From the NCBI RefSeq assembly GCF_002102155.1, contig NZ_LQOU01000032.1, positions 1-64,000 on the forward strand: 64,000 nt of DNA, given 5' to 3'. The stretch's first letter is position 1. The number at the start of each line of letters is the position of its first letter. The position numbers were made by a program, and so were the translations under genes. This DNA comes from Mycobacterium europaeum (GTDB lineage Bacteria; Actinomycetota; Actinomycetes; Mycobacteriales; Mycobacteriaceae). The notes under the pieces were generated by a model. The model was not told the DNA's origin. It did not search any database and worked only from the letters and a program-made list of their open reading frames with translations. Of the stretch, positions 9,206 through 17,689 are shown piece after piece.

Positions 9206-10552
9206 ATGGCTGACCTGCCTTTCGGCTTCTCCCCCGGAGAAGACCCCGACAAACCCGGGAAGAAAGACCCCCACTCGGGCTCCGGCGGCTCCGATCCGTT
9301 CGGGGCGTTCGGGATGGGCGACCTGGGACAGATCTTCACCCAGCTCGGTCAGATGTTTTCCAGCGCCGGCACCGTGATGGCCGGCGGGGAAGCGTCGGGA
9401 CCGGTCAACTACGAGTTGGCGCGCCGGGTGGCCACCAACTCGATCGGGTTCGTGGCGCCGATCCCGGCCACCACGCAGTCGGCGATCGCCGACGCGGTGC
9501 ACCTCGCCGAAACCTGGCTGGACGGCGCCACCGCGTTGCCCGCCGGCACCAGCAAGGCCGCGGGCTGGACCCCGGCCGACTGGGTCGACAACAGCCTTCA
9601 GACGTGGAAGCGGTTGTGCGACCCGATGGCGGAGCAGATTTCGACGGTGTGGGCGTCGTCGCTGCCCGAGGAGGCCAAGAGCATGGCCGGCCCGCTGATG
9701 GCGGTGATGTCGCAAATGGGAGGCATGGCCTTCGGCTCCCAACTGGGGCAGGCGCTCGGCCGGTTGTCCCGCGAGGTGCTGACGTCGACCGACATCGGTC
9801 TGCCGTTGGGGCCCAAGGGTGTTGCCGCCATCCTGCCCGACGCCGTGGAGTCGTTCGCCGCCGGACTCGAGCAGCCCCGCAGCGAGATCTTGACGTTCCT
9901 GGCCGCGCGGGAGGCCGCCCACCACCGGCTGTTCAGCCACGTGCCCTGGTTGTCGAGCCAGCTGCTGGGCGCCGTCGAGGCCTACGCGCGTGGCATGCAG
10001 ATCGACATGAGCGGGATCGAGGAGCTGGCCCGCGACTTCAACCCGGCGACGCTCTCCGACCCGGCTGCCATCGAAAACCTTTTGGGCCAAGGCGTTTTCG
10101 AGCCCAAGGCGACCCCGGCGCAGACACAGGCGCTGGAACGCCTCGAGACGCTGCTGGCGTTGATCGAGGGTTGGGTGCAGGTGGTCGTGACCGCGGCCCT
10201 GGGCGACCGGATTCCGGGGGCGGCCGCGCTCAGCGAGACGCTGCGCCGCCGCCGCGCCACCGGCGGTCCGGCCGAGCAGACGTTCGCGACGCTGGTGGGC
10301 CTGGAGCTGCGGCCCCGCAAGATGCGCGAAGCCGCCGCGCTGTGGGAGCGCCTCACCGAGGCCGCCGGCGTGGACGCCCGCGACGCCATCTGGCAGCACC
10401 CCGATCTGCTGCCCGACGCCGAGGACCTCGACGAGCCGGCCGGCTTCATCGACCGGGTGATCGGCGGCGACACCAGCGGCATCGACGAGGCGATCGCCAA
10501 GCTCGAGGAGAACCCCGAGGATCCCGGCGCCGGGGGCGTGTCCGACACGTAA
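9206..10552 (+). CDS. Zincin-like metalloprotease-related protein (DUF2342, Rv3195 equivalent)
   Basis: The 448-residue protein has a Gly/Phe/Pro-rich N-terminus (FGFSPGEDPDKPGKKDPHSG) followed by the DUF2342 / Zincin_2 domain. A putative metal site is EAAHHRLFSHVPW near 236-248. Some family members are annotated as coenzyme F420-associated or as putative metalloproteases, but no activity is established. Its last 62 codons are largely an exact duplicate of sequence found 1.65 kb downstream: the Fic island has entered the 3' end, so the present C-terminus (GVSDT) differs from the one next to the following native gene (PVDN). Confidence 0.93.
   Translation: MADLPFGFSPGEDPDKPGKKDPHSGSGGSDPFGAFGMGDLGQIFTQLGQMFSSAGTVMAGGEASGPVNYELARRVATNSIGFVAPIPATTQSAIADAVHLAETWLDGATALPAGTSKAAGWTPADWVDNSLQTWKRLCDPMAEQISTVWASSLPEEAKSMAGPLMAVMSQMGGMAFGSQLGQALGRLSREVLTSTDIGLPLGPKGVAAILPDAVESFAAGLEQPRSEILTFLAAREAAHHRLFSHVPWLSSQLLGAVEAYARGMQIDMSGIEELARDFNPATLSDPAAIENLLGQGVFEPKATPAQTQALERLETLLALIEGWVQVVVTAALGDRIPGAAALSETLRRRRATGGPAEQTFATLVGLELRPRKMREAAALWERLTEAAGVDARDAIWQHPDLLPDAEDLDEPAGFIDRVIGGDTSGIDEAIAKLEENPEDPGAGGVSDT
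10364..10533 (+). repeat. 170-bp direct repeat, upstream copy (3' end of the DUF2342 gene)
   Basis: Base-by-base reading shows identity with 12016-12185 at a constant offset of 1652. The two copies flank the Fic gene. Flanking bases diverge immediately at both ends. The arrangement looks like a target duplication or a homologous-recombination footprint left when the island entered. Confidence 0.95.
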
Positions 10553-10576
10553 GTGACGCGGGCGTCGAGGCCACGG

Positions 10577-10609
10577 AACTGATAACAAGCGTAAGCTGTA
10601 TTATCAGTT
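10577..10609. promoter_or_regulatory. Inverted repeat in the AT-rich fic promoter region
   Basis: AACTGATAA at 10577-10585 and TTATCAGTT at 10601-10609 form a perfect 9-base inverted repeat with a 15-base spacer. A related ATCAGTTA occurs again at the fic start codon (about 10633-10645). The stretch is strikingly AT-rich for this genome and probably carries the promoter and an operator. The C-terminal winged helix of the Fic protein is a candidate ligand (inference). Confidence 0.5.
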
Positions 10610-10637
10610 ATGTATCTAAGTGATGATAAGCTGAGTT

Positions 10638-11846
10638 ATGTCATCAGTTAGCTCGACCACTGCAGTGCGGTACGAAACCCTCACGTGGGGCGCGCCGGCC
10701 GAGGCCGGCTACCAGCGTTCGGACCTGCGTGCCGCCCAGCGCCAGTCCGGCGAATACGAAGCCGCCGTCCCAGCGGCGATTGCCAACCTCGCGGTCAGCC
10801 TGCCGCCTCAGGTGCAAGCCGATGCCGAGGAAGCCAGCCAGGAAATCGCACGCTTCGATACACAACTCGGGGGCGAGATCGCCCCGTTCGCCTCCGTACT
10901 ATTACGTACCGAATCAGCAGCCAGTTCAAAAATCGAGAACCTCACTGCTAGCGCACGCGCCATCGCCGAGGCCGAAACACTGGGAAGCAGCAAGCGCCGC
11001 AACGCTTCGATGATCGTCGCGAACACAAAAGCGATGCAGGCGGCTATCGACTTAGCGGCCCAGATCAACGACAAGGCCATTCTGGCAATGCACGACGCGC
11101 TGATGCACGAAAGTGAACCAAGCATCGCCGGCAAATGGCGCACCGAACAGGTATGGATCGGCGGAGGCAACTTCGGCCCAAGGGGCGCCGATTTCATCGC
11201 GCCACACCACGACCGAGTCCCCGCCGCCATTGACGACTTAGTCCGATTTGCTAAGCGCAGTGACATCGCGGTCCTTCCGCAAATCGCAATTGCGCATGCA
11301 CAGTTCGAAACAATTCACCCATTTCCCGACGGCAACGGACGCACGGGCAGGGCCTTGGTCCAGTCCTTGTTGCGCAACAAGCGGTTGACCCGTCAGGTCA
11401 CCGTCCCCGTCTCAGCCGGACTGTTGACGGACACCAGTTCGTACTTCCAGGCGCTGACGGCTTATCGAGAGGGCGACCCCGCTCCGATAGTCGAGAAGCT
11501 CTCGGAGGCTTCAATCCTGGCCGTTGCCAACGGTCGACAATTAGTCGCTGATCTCCAAATGATTAGACAGCAATGGGAATCGAAGATCAGAGCCCGTCGC
11601 AACTCGGCCGTCCACCGTGTAGCCGATTTACTGATCAAACGCCCGGTAATCAACGCACAACTGGTTAGCGATGAATTGCACATTGCGATTAACAATGTCT
11701 ATAGGTACTTGGACCCGCTTGTCGAGTCCAAGATCATCGCGGAGTTCACCGACCAGGCACGCAATCGCGCCTGGCGCACGCCGGAAGTTCTCGATGCGCT
11801 TGACGCTTTCGCCGAGCGGGCTGGCCGCCGGACGCTGCTCGCTTGA
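10638..11846 (+). CDS. Fic-domain AMP-transferase with N-terminal inhibitory motif and C-terminal winged helix
   Basis: The 402-residue protein contains the complete Fic active-site loop HPFPDGNGRTGRAL (His227 to Leu240), the signature of enzymes that transfer AMP or related moieties to target proteins. The N-terminal region carries SSKIEN (Ser96, Glu100, Asn101), which fits the [S/T]xxxE[G/N] inhibitory helix of class II Fic proteins, so the enzyme should be self-inhibited. The last ~90 residues look like a winged helix (AQLVSDELHIAINNVYRYLDPL). Codon use and GC are clearly lower than in neighbours, and exact 170-bp repeats bracket it, both pointing to recent transfer. No antitoxin gene lies beside it. 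Confidence 0.93.
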   Translation: MSSVSSTTAVRYETLTWGAPAEAGYQRSDLRAAQRQSGEYEAAVPAAIANLAVSLPPQVQADAEEASQEIARFDTQLGGEIAPFASVLLRTESAASSKIENLTASARAIAEAETLGSSKRRNASMIVANTKAMQAAIDLAAQINDKAILAMHDALMHESEPSIAGKWRTEQVWIGGGNFGPRGADFIAPHHDRVPAAIDDLVRFAKRSDIAVLPQIAIAHAQFETIHPFPDGNGRTGRALVQSLLRNKRLTRQVTVPVSAGLLTDTSSYFQALTAYREGDPAPIVEKLSEASILAVANGRQLVADLQMIRQQWESKIRARRNSAVHRVADLLIKRPVINAQLVSDELHIAINNVYRYLDPLVESKIIAEFTDQARNRAWRTPEVLDALDAFAERAGRRTLLA

Positions 11847-12015
11847 TCTATCGGCGAAACCCCGATAGTGCACGGCACCGTTCCAATGTCTACGAGCAGC
11901 GTCGGCGATGCCCGGGAGGTCGCTCGCATCGGCCCGACGCACTAGTTTAGCTAGGCCCATAATCCTCGACAGCGTTCCGATACCCGGTGAAATCGCCGAG
12001 GACGGCGTGACGCAT

Positions 12016-12201
12016 GCCGGCGTGGACGCCCGCGACGCCATCTGGCAGCACCCCGATCTGCTGCCCGACGCCGAGGACCTCGACGAGCCGGCCGGCTTCA
12101 TCGACCGGGTGATCGGCGGCGACACCAGCGGCATCGACGAGGCGATCGCCAAGCTCGAGGAGAACCCCGAGGATCCCGGCGCCGGTCCTGTGGACAACTG
12201 A
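12016..12201 (+). pseudogene. Detached 3' end of the DUF2342 gene beyond the Fic island (includes downstream 170-bp repeat copy, 12016-12185)
   Basis: The fragment encodes the same last ~58 residues as the intact gene upstream (AGVDARDAIWQHPDLLPDAE...), then diverges to end PVDN and a TGA. It stands 36 bases before the next native gene, so it is most likely the original chromosomal 3' end, cut off by the island. It has no start of its own. The 169 bases between the fic stop and this fragment hold no convincing gene. Confidence 0.88.
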
Positions 12202-12237
12202 CCGGGGCGCCGGCCCGCGGCGTGGCACAGTGCACCG

Positions 12238-13092
12238 GTGTCACCGACCCCGCTTGCCACCTATGCCCTGGACCCGGCCATGCCGGTGCTGCTGCGGCCC
12301 GACGGCGCCGTCCAGGTCGGTTGGGATCCCCGCCGGGCCGTGCTGGTGCGCCCACCGGGTGACTTGGCCGCGGCCGAGCTGGCCGCGTTACTACGGTCCA
12401 TGCGATCGCCGATGCCGCTCTCGGAGTTGCGCCGACGGGCCGCCGACCGCGGCCTGCCGGACGCCGAGGGGCTGAGCGACCTGGTCGCTCAGCTGGTGGG
12501 CGCGGGCGTCGCCACCGAATGCGCGAAGTCGCGCGGTCGCGCGCCGTCCATCCGGATCCACGGCCGCGGGCCGCTCTCGGAGCTGCTCGTCGAGGCGTTG
12601 CGCTGCTCTGGCGCGCGGATCGCCCACAGCAGCCAGCCGCACGCCGCCGTGTCGGTCTCCGCCGTCGACCTGGTGGTGCTGTCCGATTACCTGGTCGCCG
12701 ACCCCCGGATGCTCCGCGAGCTGCACGCCCGGCGTGTCCCCCACCTGCCGGTCCGGGTCCGCGACGGCGTCGGGCTGGTCGGTCCGCTGGTCATCCCCGG
12801 TGCCACCAGCTGCCTGGGCTGCGCCGACCTGCATCGGCGCGACCGCGACGCGGCGTGGCCGGCGATCTCTGCGCAGCTGCGGGAAACCGTCGGCGTCGCC
12901 GACCGGGCCACGCTGCTGGCGACCGCGGCGCTGGCGTTGAGCCAGGTGAACCGGGTAATCGCGGCGGTCCGCAACCAAGAGGCCGTACCCGAGCCCCAGA
13001 CGCTGAACGCCACACTGGAATTCGACCTCGACGCCGGCGCCATCGTCGCGCGGCAGTGGACCCGGCATCCGCTGTGCCCCTGCGGGAACTAA
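12238..13092 (+). CDS. ThiF/cyclodehydratase-like protein (TOMM E1-like, Rv3196 equivalent)
   Basis: The 284-residue protein resembles the ocin-ThiF-like / bacteriocin cyclodehydratase family: an N-terminal winged-helix-like region, a Rossmann-like core (AVDLVVLSDYLVADPRML) and a cysteine pair set expected to bind zinc (CLGCADLHRRDRD near 198-210 and CPCG at the C-terminus). In thiazole/oxazole RiPP pathways such proteins present a precursor peptide to a YcaO enzyme. No YcaO or obvious precursor is present here, so the mycobacterial role is unknown. The GTG start lies 36 bases after the detached DUF2342 tail. The stop overlaps the convergent small gene. Confidence 0.85.
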   Translation: MSPTPLATYALDPAMPVLLRPDGAVQVGWDPRRAVLVRPPGDLAAAELAALLRSMRSPMPLSELRRRAADRGLPDAEGLSDLVAQLVGAGVATECAKSRGRAPSIRIHGRGPLSELLVEALRCSGARIAHSSQPHAAVSVSAVDLVVLSDYLVADPRMLRELHARRVPHLPVRVRDGVGLVGPLVIPGATSCLGCADLHRRDRDAAWPAISAQLRETVGVADRATLLATAALALSQVNRVIAAVRNQEAVPEPQTLNATLEFDLDAGAIVARQWTRHPLCPCGN

Positions 13093-13262
13093 CCCAGCCG
13101 CCCCTGCTCCGGGACGTTCGCCGACACCGACTCGTAGGCGGTCGCGAGCTGGTGCAGGATCTCCGCGGTCAGGGTGCGGTCGTTGCGGTGTTTGTCCAGT
13201 GTTTCGATGATCGCCCTGAACAGGGAGTCCGCGGCGTCGTGCTGCGATTGCTTGGCTGACAT
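13089..13262 (-). CDS. Small conserved-looking protein of unknown function (57 aa)
   Basis: The 57-residue acidic/helical peptide (HDAADSLFRAIIETLDKHR, then EILHQLATAYESVSA) is soluble, has no cysteine and no signal peptide, and looks like a two-helix protein. The ATG is preceded by an acceptable purine-rich ribosome site (GAAAGGCGG). It is convergent with the cyclodehydratase-like gene and shares the CTAA bases containing both stops. I do not recognise a family. Confidence 0.65.
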   Translation of the reverse strand: MSAKQSQHDAADSLFRAIIETLDKHRNDRTLTAEILHQLATAYESVSANVPEQGRLG

Positions 13263-13417
13263 GGCCTGGCCGGTACCGCCTTTCGGATGAGCCCTTCGCG
13301 GGGCCGCCGGATGCGACCCGCAAGGACAACCTAGGGCCCGCGGCCGACGCCCGCGCGGGGACGAGATGTTGTGAAGATCAAGCGCGAGCCACACCGGCCG
13401 TCGTGGATGATGGATAC

Positions 13418-14746
13418 GTGGCAGACATCAAACGTGGCCGTGCGGCGCGGAACGCGAAGCTGGCCAGCATCCCGGTCGGCTTCGCCGGCCGGGCGGCGCT
13501 CGGCTTCGGCAAGCGGCTGACGGGCAAGTCGAGGGACGAAGTCCAGGCCGAGCTGATGGAGAAAGCCGCCAACCAGCTGTTCACCGTCCTGGGCGAGCTC
13601 AAGGGCGGAGCGATGAAGGTCGGCCAGGCCCTGTCGGTCATGGAGGCCGCGATCCCGGACGAGTACGGCGAGCCGTACCGCGAGGCGCTGACCAAGCTGC
13701 AGAAGGACGCCCCGCCGCTGCCGGCCAACAAGGTGCATCGGGTGCTCGACGGCCAGCTGGGCACCAAGTGGCGGGAGCGGTTCAGTTCGTTCGACGACAA
13801 GCCCGTCGCCTCGGCCAGCATCGGCCAGGTGCACAAGGCGGTCTGGGCCGACGGCCGCCCGGTGGCCGTCAAGATCCAGTACCCGGGCGCCGACGAGGCG
13901 CTGCGCGCCGACCTCAAGACCATGCAGCGGATGGTCGGCGTGGTCAAACAGCTCGCCCCGGGCGCCGACGTCCAGGGCATCGTCGACGAGCTGGTCCAAC
14001 GCACCGAGATGGAGCTCGACTACCGGCTGGAGGCCGACAACCAGCGCGCCTTCGCCAAGGCCTATGAGGGCCACCCACACTTCGCGATCCCCCACGTCGT
14101 CGCGAGCGCGCCCAAAGTCGTGGTCCAGGAGTGGATCGACGGCCTGCCGCTGGCCGAGATCATCCGCAGCGGCACCCGCGAGCAGCGCGACCTCATCGGC
14201 ACCCGGCTGCTCGAACTCACCTTCGACGCGCCACGCCGGCTGGGGATGCTGCACGGCGACGCCCACCCGGGCAACTTCATGCTGCTTCCCGACGACCGGA
14301 TGGGCGTCATCGACTTCGGCGCCGTCGCGCCGCTGCCCGGCGGCTACCCGATCGAGCTGGGGATGACGATCCGCCTGGCCCGCGACAAGAACTACGACCT
14401 GCTGTTGCCGACGATGGAGAAGGTCGGCTTCATCCAGAAGGGCCAGCAGGTGTCGGTCCGCGACATCGACGAGATGCTGCGCCAGTACGTCGAACCCATC
14501 GAGGTCGACGAATTCCACTACACGCGCAAGTGGCTGCAGCGCATGACCGTGGGCCAGATCGACCGGTCGGTGTCGCAGATCAAGACGGCCCGGCAGATGG
14601 ACCTGCCGCCCAAGCTGGCCATCCCGATGCGCGTCATCGCGTCGGTGGCCGCGATCCTGTGCCAGCTGGACGCCCGGGTGCCGATCAAGGCGCTGTCCGA
14701 GGAGCTGATCCCCGGCTTCGCCGAGCCCGACAGCGCCGTCGTCTAG
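13418..14746 (+). CDS. ABC1/AarF (UbiB-like) atypical kinase (Rv3197 equivalent)
   Basis: The 442-residue protein matches the ABC1 atypical kinase family: KxGQ-type motif near the N-terminus (KGGAMKVGQALSVM), the nucleotide-site region ASIGQVHKAVWADGRPVAVKIQYPG, catalytic loop LHGDAHPGNFML and metal-site IDFGAVAPL. UbiB/ADCK members act as ATPases supporting isoprenoid-quinone metabolism or other membrane processes. In mycobacteria the gene's position beside whiB7 is conserved and it has been linked to drug tolerance. The GTG giving VADIKRGRAARNAK is chosen from the family N-terminus; another GTG lies five codons upstream. The stop overlaps the convergent whiB7 stop. Confidence 0.92.
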   Translation: MADIKRGRAARNAKLASIPVGFAGRAALGFGKRLTGKSRDEVQAELMEKAANQLFTVLGELKGGAMKVGQALSVMEAAIPDEYGEPYREALTKLQKDAPPLPANKVHRVLDGQLGTKWRERFSSFDDKPVASASIGQVHKAVWADGRPVAVKIQYPGADEALRADLKTMQRMVGVVKQLAPGADVQGIVDELVQRTEMELDYRLEADNQRAFAKAYEGHPHFAIPHVVASAPKVVVQEWIDGLPLAEIIRSGTREQRDLIGTRLLELTFDAPRRLGMLHGDAHPGNFMLLPDDRMGVIDFGAVAPLPGGYPIELGMTIRLARDKNYDLLLPTMEKVGFIQKGQQVSVRDIDEMLRQYVEPIEVDEFHYTRKWLQRMTVGQIDRSVSQIKTARQMDLPPKLAIPMRVIASVAAILCQLDARVPIKALSEELIPGFAEPDSAVV

Positions 14747-15012
14747 GCCGCGGCCTCGTCTTTGCGGGGCCGCCCGCGCGGTCGTTTGAAGCTCAGGATC
14801 GAGCCCCGGTCGAGAATCTCGCCGCCCCACACCCCCCAGGGCTCGGCCCGCTCCAGCGCCGATGTCAGGCACTGCCGCCGGATCGGGCAGCCCGCGCACA
14901 GGGCCTTGGCGCGCTCCAGGTCGGCCGGGGTCTCGGCGAACCAGAGGTCGGGGTCGCCGGCGTGACACGGCAACGCGGTTGACGGCTGTCCGGGGACTGT
15001 CAGTACCGCCAT
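14743..15012 (-). CDS. whiB7: WhiB7, Fe-S redox-responsive activator of intrinsic antibiotic resistance
   Basis: The 89-residue protein has the four Fe-S cysteines (Cys16, Cys39, Cys42, Cys48), the GVWGG turn (60-64) and a C-terminal AT-hook RGRPRK (79-84). The AT-hook separates WhiB7 from other WhiB proteins. WhiB7 binds the principal sigma factor and activates efflux, ribosome-protection and drug-modifying genes, including its own, from promoters with an AT-rich element just upstream of the -35. The gene is preceded by a 408-base leader holding a uORF and attenuator, described separately. The convergent ABC1 kinase gene overlaps its stop. Confidence 0.97.
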   Translation of the reverse strand: MAVLTVPGQPSTALPCHAGDPDLWFAETPADLERAKALCAGCPIRRQCLTSALERAEPWGVWGGEILDRGSILSFKRPRGRPRKDEAAA

Positions 15013-15095
15013 GTCCTGCTCACCTGCTTCCTGGTCGGGGCTTCCTTCTTCTTCCGAATCCGGGCCAGGTAGCGGGCTTGGAAACTGACGCCCTC

Positions 15096-15137
15096 AAAAC
15101 TGTGGCCACGGATCCTATGACTTCGGGTCCGTGGCCA
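15096..15137 (-). terminator. whiB7 leader attenuator (intrinsic terminator)
   Basis: On the transcript, TGGCCACGGA pairs perfectly with TCCGTGGCCA (10 base pairs, 15-base loop) and is followed after two bases by GTTTTG. This forms an intrinsic terminator 90-125 bases before the whiB7 start and about 20 bases after the uORF stop. A small CGGT-TTTC-ACCG hairpin lies between the uORF and it. This is the layout expected for translation-coupled attenuation of whiB7, known from other mycobacteria. Confidence 0.85.
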
Positions 15138-15157
15138 TTTCGGTGAAAACCGGGCTG

Positions 15158-15319
15158 TCAGGCGGCCATTCGGCGGACCTCGAGTCGCGCGGACGCGTGC
15201 GGCGCGGCGGCGGCGCGATGCTTGAGCGCGGCCGCCGGCATAGCGGTGTGGGCCGCCTGGAGGGCGCGCGCGGACAGCGCCGCAGCGGCCACGCCGACAC
15301 CGAACGCGTCGTTGATCAT
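15158..15319 (-). CDS. whiB7 leader uORF (53 aa)
   Basis: The upstream ORF starts MINDAFGVGVAAAAL and ends RRMAA. It is preceded by a near-consensus AAGGAGG ribosome site with nine-base spacing, so it should be translated efficiently. It is Ala/Arg-rich. In mycobacteria, slowed translation of the whiB7 uORF by ribosome-targeting drugs favours readthrough of the downstream terminator. The stop lies 20 bases before that terminator here, which fits. The peptide itself is probably not functional beyond regulation. Confidence 0.8.
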   Translation of the reverse strand: MINDAFGVGVAAAALSARALQAAHTAMPAAALKHRAAAAPHASARLEVRRMAA

Positions 15320-15362
15320 CGCGGCCACCCTCCTTTCCGTCAGCGCGCAGAACGCGGTTTCG

Positions 15363-15400
15363 AGGGTAGATGGTCGCCGGCGTTCCCCACAACCGATTTT
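15363..15400 (-). promoter_or_regulatory. WhiB7-type autoregulated promoter
   Basis: Reading the minus strand, AAAATCGG is followed directly by a -35 element TTGTGG, an 18-base spacer and TACCCT as the -10. The AT-rich block abutting the -35 is the hallmark of WhiB7-dependent promoters, contacted by the AT-hook. It lies between the end of uvrD2 and the whiB7 uORF. Confidence 0.75.
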
Positions 15401-15420
15401 CTGACCTGCGCCTTTAGCGG

Positions 15421-17532
15421 TCAGCGGCCGCGCACCAGCTCCAGCACGTCGGGCCCGTACTGTTCCAGCTTGCGCGCGCCGATGCCGGGGATGGCGATCA
15501 GCGCGTCCTCGTCGTCGGGTCGCAGCTCGGCGATCGCGATCAGGGTGTTGTCGGTGAAGACGACATACGCCGGCACCTTCTGCTCCTTGGCGATGTCCAG
15601 CCGCCACGCCTTGAGCCGCAGCAGCAACTCCTCGTCGACGTCGGCCGCACACGTCTCACAGCGCCGCAGCATGACCGCCGCCGGGGTGGTCAGGTCCTTG
15701 TTGCAGATCCGGCAGCGCGCCGCGGCGCCCCGGTTGCGACGCGGTCGGCCCGGCGCGGTGTCCGCGCGCGCCTGCGGCGCGATGCCGTTGAGGAACCGCG
15801 ACGGCTTGCGGCCCTGCCGCCCGCCGGGGCTGCGGGCCAGCGCCCAGCTGAGCGCCAGATGCGTTCGCGCCCTGGTGATCCCGACGTAGAGCAGCCGACG
15901 TTCCTCTTCGACGGCCTCGCTGTCGGGGCCGTGCGCCAGCGCGTGCGAGATGGGCATGGTGCCGTCGGCCAGCCCGACCAGGAACACCGCATCCCATTCC
16001 AGGCCCTTGGCGGCGTGCAGCGAGGCCAGCGTGACGCCCTGCACCACCGGTGGGTGCCGCGCGTCCGCGCGCAACCGGAGTTCGGCCAGCAGGCCGGTGA
16101 GTTCCAGCTGCGGGCGCTGGGCCACCTCGTCGTCGACCAACTCGGCCAGCGCGCTCAGCGCCTCCCAGCGCTCCCGGGCGCGGGTGCCGACCGGCGGCTC
16201 GGCCGTCAGCCCCAGGGGTTCCAGGACCGCCCGCACGACCTCGGGCAGCGGCCCCGCCAGACCATTCTCGGAGCCGCGCTCGGCGGCCCGCTGCAGCGCC
16301 AGCAGCGCCTGCTTGATCTCCTGGCGGGTGAAGAAGCCCTCGCCGCCGCGGACCTGATAGGGGATGCCCGCCTCGGTCAACGCCTCCTCGTAGGCCTCCG
16401 ACTGCGCGTTGACGCGGTACAGCACTGCGATCTCCGACGGCGGGGTGCCCGATTCGATCAGCCGGGCGATCGCGGCCGCGACCGCGGCGGCCTCGGCCGG
16501 TTCGTCGGGATGCTGGTGAAACGACGGCGCCGGGCCCGGCGGGCGCTGCCCGACCAGGTGCAGCTTGCTGCCGGCGACCCGGCCGCGGGCCGCGGCGATC
16601 ACCTGGTTGGCCAGCGACACCACCTGGGGGGTGGACCGGTAGTCACGTTCCAGGCGAACCACGGTGGCGTCGGGATACCGCCGCGAGAAGTCGAGCAGGA
16701 AGCGCGGTGAGGCCCCGGTGAACGAGTAGATGGTCTGGTTGGCGTCGCCGACGACGGTCAGGTCGTCCCGGTCCCCGAGCCACGCCGTGAGCACCCGCTG
16801 CTGCAGGGGGGTGACGTCCTGGTATTCGTCGACGACGAAGCAGCGGTAGCGGCCCCGGAACTCGTCGGCCACGGCGGCGTCGTTTTCGATCGCGGCGGCG
16901 GTGTGCAGCAGCAGGTCGTCGAAGTCGAGCAGCGTGACCGATTCGTCGCGGACCTTCAGCGCCTCGTAGGCGGCGTACACCGTCGCGACCCGGGCGGCGT
17001 CCAAGGGGATGTCCCGTCCGGCCGCCGCCACCGCGGCCGGGTAGTCCTCAGGACCGATCAGCGACGCCTTGGCCCACTCGATCTCCCCCGCCAGGTCACG
17101 GACGTCCTCGGTGCTGGCGTTGATCCGGGAGCGGCTGGCCGCCCGGGCCACCACCGCGAACTTGGTGTCCAGCAGCTGCCAGCCGGTGTCACCGACCACC
17201 CGCGGCCAGAAGTACCGCAGCTGCCGGTGCGCCGCGGCGTGAAACGTCAGGGCCTGCACCCCGCCGACGCCGGTGTCCGTGCCCGCGGCGGCGTCCAGCG
17301 CGCGCAGCCGCGAACGCATCTCCCCCGCGGCCCGCTGGGTGAAGGTGACCGCCAGCACCTGCCCGGCGGCCACGTGACCCCCGGCCACCAGCTGGGCGAT
17401 CCGGTGCGTGATGGTGCGGGTCTTGCCGGTTCCGGCGCCCGCGAGCACACAGACCGGGCCGCGCGGAGCCAGCACCGCCTCGCGCTGCTCGTCGTCCAGC
17501 CCGGCGGTCAGGGCATCGGCGACCGTCGGCAT
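15421..17532 (-). CDS. uvrD2: UvrD2 superfamily I DNA helicase
   Basis: The protein (703 residues from the chosen ATG) has Walker A GAGTGKT (32-38), motif Ia [25 protein letters not shown] (motif II), [28 protein letters not shown] and the VGITRAR motif VI. After these come a tetracysteine element (CRICNKDL...CETC) and a C-terminal HRDC domain. This is the distinctive domain order of mycobacterial UvrD2, an essential 3'-5' helicase. Three in-frame starts exist (TTG 17562, ATG 17541, ATG 17532); the last best matches the M. tuberculosis N-terminus. The whiB7 promoter lies immediately downstream. Confidence 0.95.
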   Translation of the reverse strand: MPTVADALTAGLDDEQREAVLAPRGPVCVLAGAGTGKTRTITHRIAQLVAGGHVAAGQVLAVTFTQRAAGEMRSRLRALDAAAGTDTGVGGVQALTFHAAAHRQLRYFWPRVVGDTGWQLLDTKFAVVARAASRSRINASTEDVRDLAGEIEWAKASLIGPEDYPAAVAAAGRDIPLDAARVATVYAAYEALKVRDESVTLLDFDDLLLHTAAAIENDAAVADEFRGRYRCFVVDEYQDVTPLQQRVLTAWLGDRDDLTVVGDANQTIYSFTGASPRFLLDFSRRYPDATVVRLERDYRSTPQVVSLANQVIAAARGRVAGSKLHLVGQRPPGPAPSFHQHPDEPAEAAAVAAAIARLIESGTPPSEIAVLYRVNAQSEAYEEALTEAGIPYQVRGGEGFFTRQEIKQALLALQRAAERGSENGLAGPLPEVVRAVLEPLGLTAEPPVGTRARERWEALSALAELVDDEVAQRPQLELTGLLAELRLRADARHPPVVQGVTLASLHAAKGLEWDAVFLVGLADGTMPISHALAHGPDSEAVEEERRLLYVGITRARTHLALSWALARSPGGRQGRKPSRFLNGIAPQARADTAPGRPRRNRGAAARCRICNKDLTTPAAVMLRRCETCAADVDEELLLRLKAWRLDIAKEQKVPAYVVFTDNTLIAIAELRPDDEDALIAIPGIGARKLEQYGPDVLELVRGR

Positions 17533-17689
17533 GGCGTCCATCTTGGCAGCGGCGGCCGACAAACCGTGGCGCCGCCCGGTGCGCGTCGGCGAGTTGTCCT
17601 GACACGCCGGGATGCGGGGCGGCCACCGTCCCCCAACTACCGGCGCCCGCGGCGCGGAACACAGTGCCGCCCGGCTACGTTATCGAGCT

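Noticed and set aside
11868..11960. Minus-strand frame starting MGLAKLVRRADASDLPGIAD, resembling the N-terminus of a GNAT acetyltransferase
   Set aside because: Only about 20 residues look GNAT-like; the frame runs into the antisense of fic without further motifs. It may be a remnant carried with the island but cannot be supported as a gene.
13403..13418. Earlier GTG start for the ABC1 kinase
   Set aside because: Adds only five residues (VDDGY) not seen in the family N-terminus; the GTG at 13418 matches VADIKRGRAARNAK.
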